From positions 47,256-111,255 of the forward strand of contig NZ_AOPZ01000316.1 in the NCBI RefSeq assembly GCF_000414115.1: a DNA stretch of 64,000 nucleotides, given 5' to 3'. The notes beneath the pieces are model-generated. The model ran no database searches. It was not told the origin of the DNA and was given only the letters and a program-made list of their open reading frames with translations. This document shows, in pieces, positions 52,506 to 62,300 of the stretch (position 1 is its first letter; the number at the start of each line of letters is the position of its first letter). The position numbers were made by a program, and so were the translations under genes. This stretch comes from Streptomyces aurantiacus JA 4570 (GTDB taxonomy: Bacteria; Actinomycetota; Actinomycetes; Streptomycetales; Streptomycetaceae).

Positions 52506-53221
52506 CGACACGCATCGCGTGCCTCGGCGACAGCCTCACCCGCGCGCAGCTCAGCGTCGACTACCTGGATCTTCTCGAACGACGCCACCCTCCCGGCGAC
52601 GTGCGGCTCGCCCGCTTCGGCGCCAACGGCGACTTCGCCTACAACCTCTCGCGGCGCCTCGATGCCGTCGTCGCGGACCCGCCCGACGTGATCACTGTGT
52701 TGATCGGGACCAATGACGCCCGAGCGAGCCTCGCCGGCTACCCCGTCGAGCGGGCCATGAAGCGCAAACAACTCCCCGAGCGCCCGTCGGCCGGCTGGTT
52801 CCAGCAGTGCCTGGGAGCCGTCGTCGAACGGCTGCGAAAGGAGACCGACGCGAGGATCGGTCTGCTGTCGCTCCCGGTCCTCGGCCAACAACTCGACGGA
52901 GCGGCGGCGCAGGCATCGAAGGCGTACAGCCGGATGATCGCCGAGGTTGCCACCACCTACGAGGCGGCCTACCTCCCTCTCCACGAACGCCAGATCGAGG
53001 AACTACGCCAAGCGGACCCGCCGTCGATCCCATACCGGGAGCTGACACCCGCGGCGGGCGTCGGCGTCCTCGTCCGGCACGCCGTGCTGCGCCGCAGCCT
53101 CGACACGATCTCGCGGCGCCGAGGCCTCGTGCTCACGACCGACCACATCCACCAGAACAGCCGCGGTGCCGCCCTTGTCGCCGAGGTCATCGACACCTGC
53201 CTGTCGACCCCGAGCGCGTAG
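52502..53221 (+). CDS. SGNH/GDSL-family hydrolase
   Basis: A 239-residue esterase-type SGNH hydrolase. Block I CLGDSLT (Ser, residues about 6-12), block II Gly in FGANGD, block III GTNDA (Asn), and block V DHIHQN (Asp and His) are all present in order. No signal peptide is seen, so the substrate is probably an intracellular ester or acyl group. It is coupled to the upstream cupin gene. The following 430-base gap (53222-53652) is rich in G and T on this strand and shows no gene. Confidence 0.85.
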   Translation: MTTRIACLGDSLTRAQLSVDYLDLLERRHPPGDVRLARFGANGDFAYNLSRRLDAVVADPPDVITVLIGTNDARASLAGYPVERAMKRKQLPERPSAGWFQQCLGAVVERLRKETDARIGLLSLPVLGQQLDGAAAQASKAYSRMIAEVATTYEAAYLPLHERQIEELRQADPPSIPYRELTPAAGVGVLVRHAVLRRSLDTISRRRGLVLTTDHIHQNSRGAALVAEVIDTCLSTPSA

Positions 53222-53652
53222 CCCGTTCGCGCGCTGGAGGGCATTGGCGATCCGCAGTCGGTTGGTTGTGTTCGCTCGCTTGCCCGGTGGCGGTGTCATG
53301 GGCTGACCATGCTGTCGTCAACTCGGCGGAGATCTCGTCGAGGTAGACGATGTCGTCAGGCACCTGTTCAGGGGCTCTCTTCGGTGCTGAGCCAGCGAGG
53401 GGTGTGTGCCTCCGGTCCTGCCGGGTCGCGGTGGGGGCCGGAGGCGGTGGTGTGCGCGGTGTCCGGGGTTGCCGGTATCCGGTGGTGCCTGGTGTGTGTT
53501 GCCGGGTGTGGCGGTGTGTTGCCGGGGTGGTGCCGGTGGGTGGTTATGAGGGTGTCGGGGGTGGGTGGAGGTCTGCTTGGCTTCCGCTCGAGTGCCGTTG
53601 TCTGTCCCGCTGTCCAGGGCTGGGCGTGCGGGATCAGCCGGCGTAGGCGGGA
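53222..53652. other. G-rich gap with no supported gene
   Basis: The plus strand here is unusually rich in GGTG and GGGG runs (for example around 53450-53580). No frame on either strand has a family resemblance. G-quadruplex formation or a long 3' untranslated tail of the amidase gene are possible. I see no gene. Confidence 0.4.
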
Positions 53653-55035
53653 TCAGCCGACGTAGAGCGGTGGGGTGCGGTCCGCCCAGGGGACTGCCTG
53701 TTCCAGTTGCGCGGCCACCTGGAGCAGCAGGTCCTCGCGGCCGTGTGCGGCGACGAGCTGGACGCCGATCGGCAGGCCCTCGCGGCTCTGGCCGAGCGGA
53801 AGGCTGATGGCCGGGTTGCCGGACACGTTGAAGGTGGCGGTGAAGGGGCCGTACGTGAACAGGCGGCGCAGCCACGAACGCCCCGTGTGCCCGGAATGGT
53901 CGTAATTGAGGGTGCCGTGCGGTGCGGGCAGCCGGCCGAGTGTCGGCGTCACGAGCACGTCGTACTCCTGGAAGAACCGGCCGACCGCCCGCGTCACCGC
54001 GTTCTGGGCCTCCGTCGCCTTCATCACGTCGAGCAGCGTGAACTCCTCCGTCTCGGCGAGCACACGCCGGGACACGCCCTCCAGCTTCGAGGGGTCGGGC
54101 CTGCGGGGCGTCCCGCGCAGCACGGCGCCGCCGGTGGTGACGACCGTCAGCATGGCGGCCTCCACGACCGCTTCGCCGTCGACATCGAGACGGGTCTCGG
54201 TCACCGCGTGGCCGATCCACTCCAGGACCTGGCCCGCCGTGACCGCCGCGGCGGCGACCTGGCCGTTCACGGTGCCGCCCGTCCAGGGCTCGGTCGTCAG
54301 GGCTATTCGCAGCCGACCGGGATCGGTGCGGATCGCCTCGGCGTACGGGCGCGGGGGCCCCGGCGCCTGGTACTTGTCGCCGACGGTGGGTGCGCCGACG
54401 GCATCCAGGAGGTGCGCCGTGTCGCGAACGGTGCGGGTGACGGCGAACTCCACCAGCTGACCGAAGGCGATCTCGCCGCTGGCCGGCCCGCACGGCGTAC
54501 GCCCGAGGCCCGGCTTCAGGCCGACCAGGCCGCAGGACGCCGCCGGGACGCGAATCGATCCCCCCGCGTCACTGGCGTGGGCCAACGGCACCGCGCCGGC
54601 GGCGACCAGGGCGGCCGCCCCGCCGCTCGACCCGCCCACGCCGCGCTTCGGGTCCCAGGGGTTGCGCGTCGGGCCGTAGCGCACCGACTCGGTCGCGAAG
54701 CTCAGCCCGAACTCCGGCGCGGTGCTCTGCCCGAGCGCCACGAGTCCGGCGGCCCGGAACCGGGCCATCAGATCGTGGTCGACGTGGGCGTACGCGCCGT
54801 TGATGGCCCGGCTGCCGATGGTGAACGGCACGCCCTGGGCGAAGGGGCCGCTGTCCTTGATGACGAAAGGCACCCCACCGAGCGGTCCGTCCGGCTCGTG
54901 GGCGAGGGACGGGTCGAACGGCGGCTGGGTCAGGGCGTTGAGTTCGTCGTGCGCCCGCTCCAGCGCGCGCCGGGCACAGTCCTCGACCTCGGCCGCGGTC
55001 ACCTCGCGCGTCCGGATCAGTTCACGCAGCCCCAC
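53653..55035 (-). CDS. Amidase-signature family enzyme (second)
   Basis: A 460-residue amidase. The catalytic Lys is in GGVPFVIKDSG (about residue 60), the Ser loop in GVGGSSGGAAALVAAG (about 133), and GSIRVPAASCGLVGLK follows. The true start is unclear. In-frame sequence upstream of GTG 55035 (KLDEYASFDAV) looks like real N-terminus, and AAGGAG is followed by a CTG codon about nine bases later, but no ATG/GTG/TTG fits there. An 8-bp tandem repeat (55093-55146) directly upstream may have altered the 5' end. It is followed by no other minus-strand gene. Confidence 0.82.
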   Translation of the reverse strand: MGLRELIRTREVTAAEVEDCARRALERAHDELNALTQPPFDPSLAHEPDGPLGGVPFVIKDSGPFAQGVPFTIGSRAINGAYAHVDHDLMARFRAAGLVALGQSTAPEFGLSFATESVRYGPTRNPWDPKRGVGGSSGGAAALVAAGAVPLAHASDAGGSIRVPAASCGLVGLKPGLGRTPCGPASGEIAFGQLVEFAVTRTVRDTAHLLDAVGAPTVGDKYQAPGPPRPYAEAIRTDPGRLRIALTTEPWTGGTVNGQVAAAAVTAGQVLEWIGHAVTETRLDVDGEAVVEAAMLTVVTTGGAVLRGTPRRPDPSKLEGVSRRVLAETEEFTLLDVMKATEAQNAVTRAVGRFFQEYDVLVTPTLGRLPAPHGTLNYDHSGHTGRSWLRRLFTYGPFTATFNVSGNPAISLPLGQSREGLPIGVQLVAAHGREDLLLQVAAQLEQAVPWADRTPPLYVG

Positions 55036-55092
55036 CGCGTCGAAGGACGCGTACTCGTCGAGCTTCAGAGGTCCCAGCTCCTTGGTCTGTCC

Positions 55093-55146
55093 GTGCGGTC
55101 GTGCGGTCGTGCGGTTGCGGTCGTGCGGTCGTGCGGTCGTGCGGTG
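55093..55146 (+). repeat. (GTGCGGTC)n tandem repeat
   Basis: About six and a half copies of GTGCGGTC with two variant units lie between the end of the thioesterase gene (55157) and the amidase start. A simple octanucleotide repeat can change length by slippage and could alter the amidase leader. Confidence 0.8.
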
Positions 55147-55156
55147 GCCGGGCCGG

Positions 55157-55912
55157 TCAGCGGCGCTGGGCCACGGCGTCGAGGTGGTCGGTGATCTCCA
55201 GGGCGACCGTCTCGATGTGTTCGCTCAGGAAGAAGTGTCCACCGGGCAGTACCCGCAAGCGGAACGGCGCCACCGTGTGCTGCGCCCAGGCTCGGGCCTC
55301 GGCGACGTCGACGAGGGGATCGTCGTCGCCGGTCAGGGCGAGGACCGGGCAGTTCAGGGGCGGTCCCGGCTGGTAGCGGTAGGTTTCGATGGCACGGTAG
55401 TCGCCGCGCATGGCCGGCAGCACCATGGCCAGGACGGCCTCGTCGTCCAGCAGTTCCGTGTGGGTGCCGCTCAGCCGCCGCAGCTCCTCCACGAGCCCCT
55501 GGTCGTCGCGCACGTGAACGCTCTCCTCGCGCTGACGTGACGGCGCCCGGCGCCCGGAGGCGAAGAGACCGAGCAGGACGACGCCCCGCGCCTCCAGTCT
55601 CCGGGCCACTTCGAAGGCCAAGGTCGCCCCCATGCTGTGCCCGAGGAACGTCAGCGGCCGGTCGGCCCAGGGCAGCAGCGCCTCGGTGACGAGGTCCGCC
55701 AGGGTCGGAATGTCCGTGACGCACGGTTCGCGCAGACGGTCCTGGCGCCCCGGATACTGCACGGCCAGGACCTCCACCGCGGGTGAAACCGCCGCGGAGA
55801 AGGGGAAGTAGAACGTCGCCGAGCCGCCGGCGTGCGGGAAGCAGACGAGCCGGGTGTCCGCGTCCGGGGCCGGATGGAACCGCCGGATCCAGGCGCTGCC
55901 GGTCGATGCCAT
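55157..55912 (-). CDS. Type II thioesterase
   Basis: A 251-residue GrsT-type thioesterase II. The start RLVCFPHAGGSATFYFPFSA is typical, the Ser nucleophile is in GHSMGAT (about residue 92), the catalytic Asp is in LTGDDDPLVDV (about 200) and His is in GGHFFLSEH (about 230). Such enzymes remove aberrant acyl groups from carrier domains. It is divergent from the PKS gene, with a shared 392-base intergenic region, which supports a role in the same pathway. Confidence 0.93.
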   Translation of the reverse strand: MASTGSAWIRRFHPAPDADTRLVCFPHAGGSATFYFPFSAAVSPAVEVLAVQYPGRQDRLREPCVTDIPTLADLVTEALLPWADRPLTFLGHSMGATLAFEVARRLEARGVVLLGLFASGRRAPSRQREESVHVRDDQGLVEELRRLSGTHTELLDDEAVLAMVLPAMRGDYRAIETYRYQPGPPLNCPVLALTGDDDPLVDVAEARAWAQHTVAPFRLRVLPGGHFFLSEHIETVALEITDHLDAVAQRR

Positions 55913-56304
55913 CGTGCTGCCTCTGCCTCTTCTTCGTGTTGCCTCGGTGACGTTTGTGTACGTCGTGTGCCCATTGTGTGTCACTGATGGTCGATCGGGG
56001 GCTACTCTAAGCTCCCGCCGCACACGGTTCGGCACCGGAGGGGGGTCTCGTGCGCTGGGGTATATTTCGAGCCACTGTAACGACTGGCGCGCGTCGCCGT
56101 CTCCGCAGCTCGTACCCGCTCGGTCCGCACTTCTACGTGAATTCCGGACAAGTGGGGGCAGGGGGTAGCAGACGAGGTGCGTCAATCACAGCTTGACGTT
56201 CGGCCCATTCCTACCTCAATGTTGCGGACAGTCGTCGGCGAGTAAGTGGACGACCGTTCGACGATGAGGAACGCCGGTGCTCGGGGGACGGGGCGTACGT
56301 ACAC
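55913..56304. other. Intergenic region between thioesterase and PKS
   Basis: A 392-base divergent promoter region. It is less GC-rich than its surroundings near 55940-56090 (for example GTGACGTTTGTGTACGTCGT and TGGGGTATATTTCGAGCCAC), as expected for promoters of both genes. Short ORFs within it have no support. I see no clear operator. Confidence 0.5.
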
Positions 56305-59300
56305 ATGGTTCAGCAGCACAATGGTGTCATTCGCCACGCCCGCCTCTCTGATATACCCCGGCTTCTCGAACTTGAGGAGCTGTGCTGGCCGGAGCGTTTG
56401 CGGATCTCCGAAGAAGTCATCCGGCAACGCCTTTTCTCGCATCCGGTGGGCCAGTTCGTCGTCGAGTCCGACGGCGCGGTCCAGGGTGTCGTCTACTCCC
56501 AGCGCATCGAGAGCCCGGAGGGTCTGTACGCCGTCTCGTTCGACACCGCCGACCGTCTGCACCGCCCCGACGGTCCGGTCGCCCATGTGTTGTCGTTGAA
56601 CGTCGACCCATCGAAGCAGAGCTTCCGTTTCGGCGACACCCTGCTGGAACATCTGCTGACATGGGCCGGGGAGCAAGAAGCGGTGCGAACCGCGGTGGGT
56701 GTGACGCGGTTTCGTGACCTCGACAGGCACCCCGGGTTCGAGCCGGCCGAGTACGTGCGCGCGACGAACGCGCGGGGGCGCTGCCTGGACACCGTGCTGC
56801 GCATGCACCAGCTTCACGGTGCCGAGATCAAGGGTCTCGTCCCGGGATATCGGCCCGCTGATCTGGTAAATGAGGGAAACGGCGTGCTCGTCGCCTATGA
56901 TCTGCCGGGGCGTCAGGAACGCGTGCGGCTCCTGGCCGGCGAAGAGGCGTCCGCGCCCGTGGCCATTCCTCCCGCCGGGCAACTCGCCGAGGAAATACAA
57001 GATTTCTTCGACGAGATAATCGGCCGTGACCGCGAAGGCGTCGAGGACCCACTTCAAAGCCCGTTGTTCGAGCTGGGATTCGACTCCGCGGGCCTGCTGG
57101 ATCTTCAGGAAAAGATCGAATCCAGTTACGGAATTTCCCTCCCGCCTCTCTTCTTCTTCGAGCACAACACCGGCACGCTGATCATTTCCCGCCTGACGGA
57201 CCTCAGGGACGAGGCGGCGCGCGAAACCAGCCAGACAGGGGATGTGTCGACAGCGCCCGCACCAGGGGCCGTTGAGCCCGAGAGGTTGGTCACACCCCGC
57301 ACGTCCGGCAGGGCCGACACGCCCCGGGGCCCCAACACATCCCGGGACGTGGCCATCATCGGCATGGCCTGCCGGCTGCCCGGCGGCATCGAGGACCGCG
57401 CCGGACTGTGGCGGCTGCTCGCCTCCGGGAGCAGCGCCATCGGGGCGCTGCCGGAAGGACGCTGGGAGTGGCCCGACGGCACCGGCCCGGCCACCCACCC
57501 CGGCATCGACCGCGGCGGATTCGTCACCGACGCCGGGGCCTTCGAGGCCGGCCTGTTCCGCGTCACCCCGTACGAGGCGCGGCACATGGACCCCCAGCAG
57601 CGCTGGATGCTGGAACTGACCTGGGCCTGCCTGGAGGACGCCGGCTACCCGCCGAGCGCGATCGCGGGCACGCGGACGGGTGTCTTCGTCGGCGCGAGCG
57701 GCTCGGACTACCAGCGGATCATGGACACCCGGCGGCTGCCCGTGCGGGCCCACAGCGGCCTGGCGACCTCCATGGCCGTGATCGCCAACCGCGTCTCGTA
57801 CTTCTACGATCTGCGCGGCCCCAGCGTGCAGCTGGACACGGCGTGCTCCAGCTCGCTGGTGGCCGTGCACACGGCGCTGCGCGCGCTGCGGACGGGGGAG
57901 TGCGACACGGCCCTGGTCGGCGGCGTCAACGTGCTGGCCCACCCCGCCGCCAGCATCGCCTACCACCAGGCGGGCATGCTGTCGCCCGACGGCCGCTGCA
58001 AGACGTTCGACGCGTCGGCCGACGGCTACGTCCGCTCGGAGGGCGGCGTCGCCCTGCTCCTGAAGCCCCTCGCTGCCGCGCTCGCCGACGGCGACCCGGT
58101 GCACGCCGTCATCAAGGGCAGCGCCACCAACCACGGCGGCCAGGCAGGCGGCCTCACCGTGCCCAGCGCCGCCCTCCAGGCGAGCCTGGTCGAGGCGGCC
58201 CTCGCCGACGCGGGCGTGAGCGCACGCGACATCGGCTACGTCGAGGCGCACGGCACCGGCACTGCTCTGGGTGACCCCATCGAAGTCCAGGGGCTCACCA
58301 AGGCGTTCGCCGGCAGCGACGCGCCGTGCGCGCTCGGCTCGGTGAAGACGAACCTGGGGCACCTGGAGGCGGCCGCCGGTATCACCGGCCTGGTGAAGAC
58401 GGTCCTGGCACTCCAGCACCGGAAGCTGCCCGCCACGCTGCACTACGAACGCCCCAACCCGCACATCGACCTGGACGCCTCGCCCTTCTCCGTGGTGACC
58501 CGGCTCTCCGACTGGGACCTCGACGGGCGTGCCACCCGCCTCGCCGGGATCAGCAGCTTCGGCTCGGGAGGCAGCAACGCCCATGTCGTCGTGGGCGAGT
58601 TCACCGGATCCGCGACGGCGACCACGGCCGTGGCCGCGGGGTCCGACGACGACCGCCGCGGCGCCGGGGGCGGTGTCCCGGGCGCGGATGCTTCCGAGGC
58701 ACTGCGCCCGATGGTCGTCCTGTCCGCCCGGAACACGCCCCAACTGCTGCGCCAGGCCCAACGGCTGCTCGACCACCTCCGACAGGAACGGCCCACCGAC
58801 GCCGACCTGCGGGACATCGCGTACACCACACAGGTCGGCCGGGAGGAACTGCCCGAGCGGCTCGGCCTGCTGCCGACAGACGTCGCCTCGCTCACCGCGC
58901 TGCTGGACGCCGTCGTCACCGGCGACGGCGCGTCCACCCACATTGTGCGCGGCCGCGCCCGGCGGGACGCGGTGCCCGAGGTCGCCCCGCACGCGGCGGC
59001 CGAGGACGTGCTGGCCGCGTGGGTGCGCGGCGCGCAGATCGACTGGCGGGCCCGCCACTGGCGGGCCCGCCACGACGGCGGTCCGTCGCCGCGCCGCGTC
59101 CCGCTGCCCACACACGCCTTCGACCGCGACCACTACTGGATCGACGACGAGCCGGCGGCCGGTGACCGGTCACGCGGTGGCACCGCACCGGACCAGTCGG
59201 GTGCGGCCCCCGCGCCCCACCACCCCCTGCTCCGACGGGCGGCGACGCCGGAGGCGGACGGCGCGACGAGCTTCACCACCACCCTGACCACCGACGAGTT

Positions 59301-62300
59301 CTTCCTGCGCGACCACCGTGTCGCGGGTGAGCCGGTGCTGCCCGCCGTCGTCTCCCTGGAGATGGCGCGCGAGGCCGTCAGCCGGACGCTGCCCACCGCC
59401 GACGTCACGGGCGCGGACGGGCAGGGGCAGGCCGCGGTGCTGCGCCTGGAGAACGTGGTGTGGTCGCGACCCGTCGCCGTCCAGGACGGGCCACGGACCG
59501 TGCGTACGATCGTGACGGAGGCGCCGGACGGCCCGGTCGCCTTCGAGATCCGCGCCGCGGCCGCCCGCGGCGCCGGACCCGAAACCACCACCGGCACCGA
59601 CACGGAGACTTCCGGCACGACGGACGTCGTCCACGCACGCGGCGCGGCGTCGCGCCCGCGGATCGCGCCGCCCCGGGCCCTCGACCTCGACGCCCTCACG
59701 TCCCGCACCGACACCGCGACAGTCGACATCGACGACTTCTACGCCGCCCTGCGCGCCACGGGACTCGACTACGGCGCCGCGCACCGGGCGCTCCGCGGCA
59801 TCCGCCTGGGCGACGGCGAACTCCTCGCCGAACTCGCCGTCCCGGACGCCGTGGCGGACACGCTCGGCGACTACGTGCTGCACCCCAGCATGCTCGACGG
59901 CGCTCTCCAGGCGGCGTTCGCGCCGCACATCGACGCCACCGGACCGGGCGGTACGGCCCTGCCCTTCGCCCTCGACCGCATCGACGTCCACGGGCCCACC
60001 CCGCGCTCCGCCCACGCGTGGATACGTGAGGCTCCGAGCGCCTCGCGCCAGGTGCGCCGCTGGGACCTCGACCTCTGCGACACACAGGGAAGGATCTTCG
60101 CGCAGCTGCGCGGCTACTCCCTCCGCGAGACCGCGGGGTCCGCCGAGACGGGGGCCACGCACGACGTGACACTGTTCCGGCCGGTATGGCGCGAGAGCGC
60201 CCTCGGGGACGGGGCGGGTCATGAGGGCGAGCACACGGCGCGGCTCGTGCTGGCCTGCGGATTCGACGACCGGCTCGACGAACTGCGCGCCCTCGCGCCC
60301 GACGTGACGTTCCTGGAGCCCGGAACGACTCCCTCCCTGGCTCCCGTCACGGACGCCCTGGCCACCTACGCGGTCGAGCTGCTCCGCGCCGTGCAGGGGC
60401 TGCTGCTCGGCAGGCCGGCGGGCCCGGTGCTCCTGCAGGTGCTGACGCCCGCGGACGGCGCGGAGGCGGTCCACCAGGCCCTGTCCGGCCTGCTGCGGAC
60501 CGCCCGCCTCGAGAATCCCGCCCTCGTCGGGCAGCTCGTCGCGGTGCCCGCCGACGCGTCGGCGGCCTTCCTCGCCCAGACCCTCGACGCGGAGAGCCGT
60601 CGTACGGACGAGCAGCGGATCCGCCACGACGGCGAGGTCCGCAGGGTGCTCGGCTGGGAGCCCCTCGCCGAGCCCACCGCGCCACCGGCGCCGCCCGTGC
60701 CGTGGCGCACCGACGGCGTGTACCTCATCACCGGCGGTGCCGGGGGCCTCGGCCGGATCTTCGCCGCGGACATCGCCCGCCGCGCACCGGGAGCCGTGCT
60801 GTGCCTGACGGGCCGGTCCCCGCTGAGCCCGGCGATCGAGGCGGAGCTGGACGCCCTGCGCGCCGCGGGCGCGCGGGCCGAGTACCACGTACTGGACGTC
60901 ACGGACCGAGCCGCCACCGCGCGGCTGGTCACCGACCTGATCGAGCGTCACCGGGCGCTGCACGGCGTCGTGCACGCGGCAGGCGTGATCCACGACAGCT
61001 TCCTCCAGCGCAAGCCCGTCGCCGAGTTCCGCCGCGTCCTCGCCCCCAAGCTCGACGGCTGCCACGCCATCGACGAGGCCACCCAGGACGTCGACCTGGA
61101 CTTCTTCGTGCTGTTCTCGTCCGTCATGGGCGCGACGGGCAACGTGGGACAAGGCGACTACGCCGTGGCCAACGCCTACCTCGACGAGTTCGCGCGGCAG
61201 CGCGGCGCCCGTGTCGACGCGGGCGAGCGCGGCGGACGCACCCTGTCGGTCGCGTGGCCGCTGTGGCACAGCGGCGGCATGGGCGCGGACGAGGCGACGC
61301 GCAAGACCCTGCGCCTGCGCAGCGGACTCCTGCCGCTCGCCACCCAGGCCGGTGTCGACGCGTTCCACCGCGCCCTGGAGTGCGGCGAGCCCCACGTGGT
61401 CGTGTGGGCCGGAGACCCGGAGGCCGGGGTGACGCTTCTCGACGGGGGGTCAGCGCGTGCCGTCCCCGCGGCAGGGGAGTCCGCGCCTGCCGTCCCCGCG
61501 GCAGGTGCGCTGGCGCGAGCGGTTCCCTCGGAAGAGGTGTCCGCGCCCGCTACCGAGTCGGTCGAGCGGACGCACACCGTCCCGGACCAACACGCCCTGA
61601 GCGCCCGCACGGTGGCCTTCCTCAAGGACGAGCTGTGCCGCCTCACCCAGCTGCCGCCGGGCGAGGTGGACGACAGCGAGCCCCTCGGCTCGTACGGCAT
61701 GGACTCGATCCTCGCGACCGAGCTGACGGCCGGACTGGAGAAGACGTTCGGCTCCCTGCCGAAGACGCTGCTGTTCGAGTACCACACCCTCACGGAACTC
61801 TCCGGCTACTTCCTCGCCGATCACCGGCCCGCCCTGGAGGCACTGTTCGCCACCGGCCCCGGGCAGGGGGCGGCACGGCGACCCGACCCGACACCGCCCG
61901 CGGCGCCGGTCGCCGAACCGGCGCACGGCCACGGCCGGGTCGAGGACGAGCCCGGCCGGGCCGAGGGCGGGAGCACCGCCCTCGACATCGCCGTCATCGG
62001 CCTGTCCGGCCGCTACCCCGAAGCCCGTGATGTCAGGGAGTTCTGGGACAACCTGCGCGCCGGACGCGACTGCGTCGTCGAGGTCCCCGAAGACCGCTGG
62101 GACTGGCGGGAGCACTACGAGCGGGACCGCACCGTGCCCGGGCGGCACTACAGCAAGTGGGGCGGCTTCATCGCCGAGGTGGACCGCTTCGACCCGCTGT
62201 TCTTCAACATCGCGCCCCACGAGGCCGACTACCTGGACCCGCAGGAGCGGCTGTTCCTGGAACACGCCTGGACGGCCATGGAGGACGCCGGGTACACCCG

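Noticed and set aside
56182..59133. Long minus-strand open frame opposite the PKS start
   Set aside because: It is an antisense shadow of the PKS frame: composition is rich in Gly, Arg and Val with no domain, while the plus-strand frame has clear GNAT, ACP and KS motifs.
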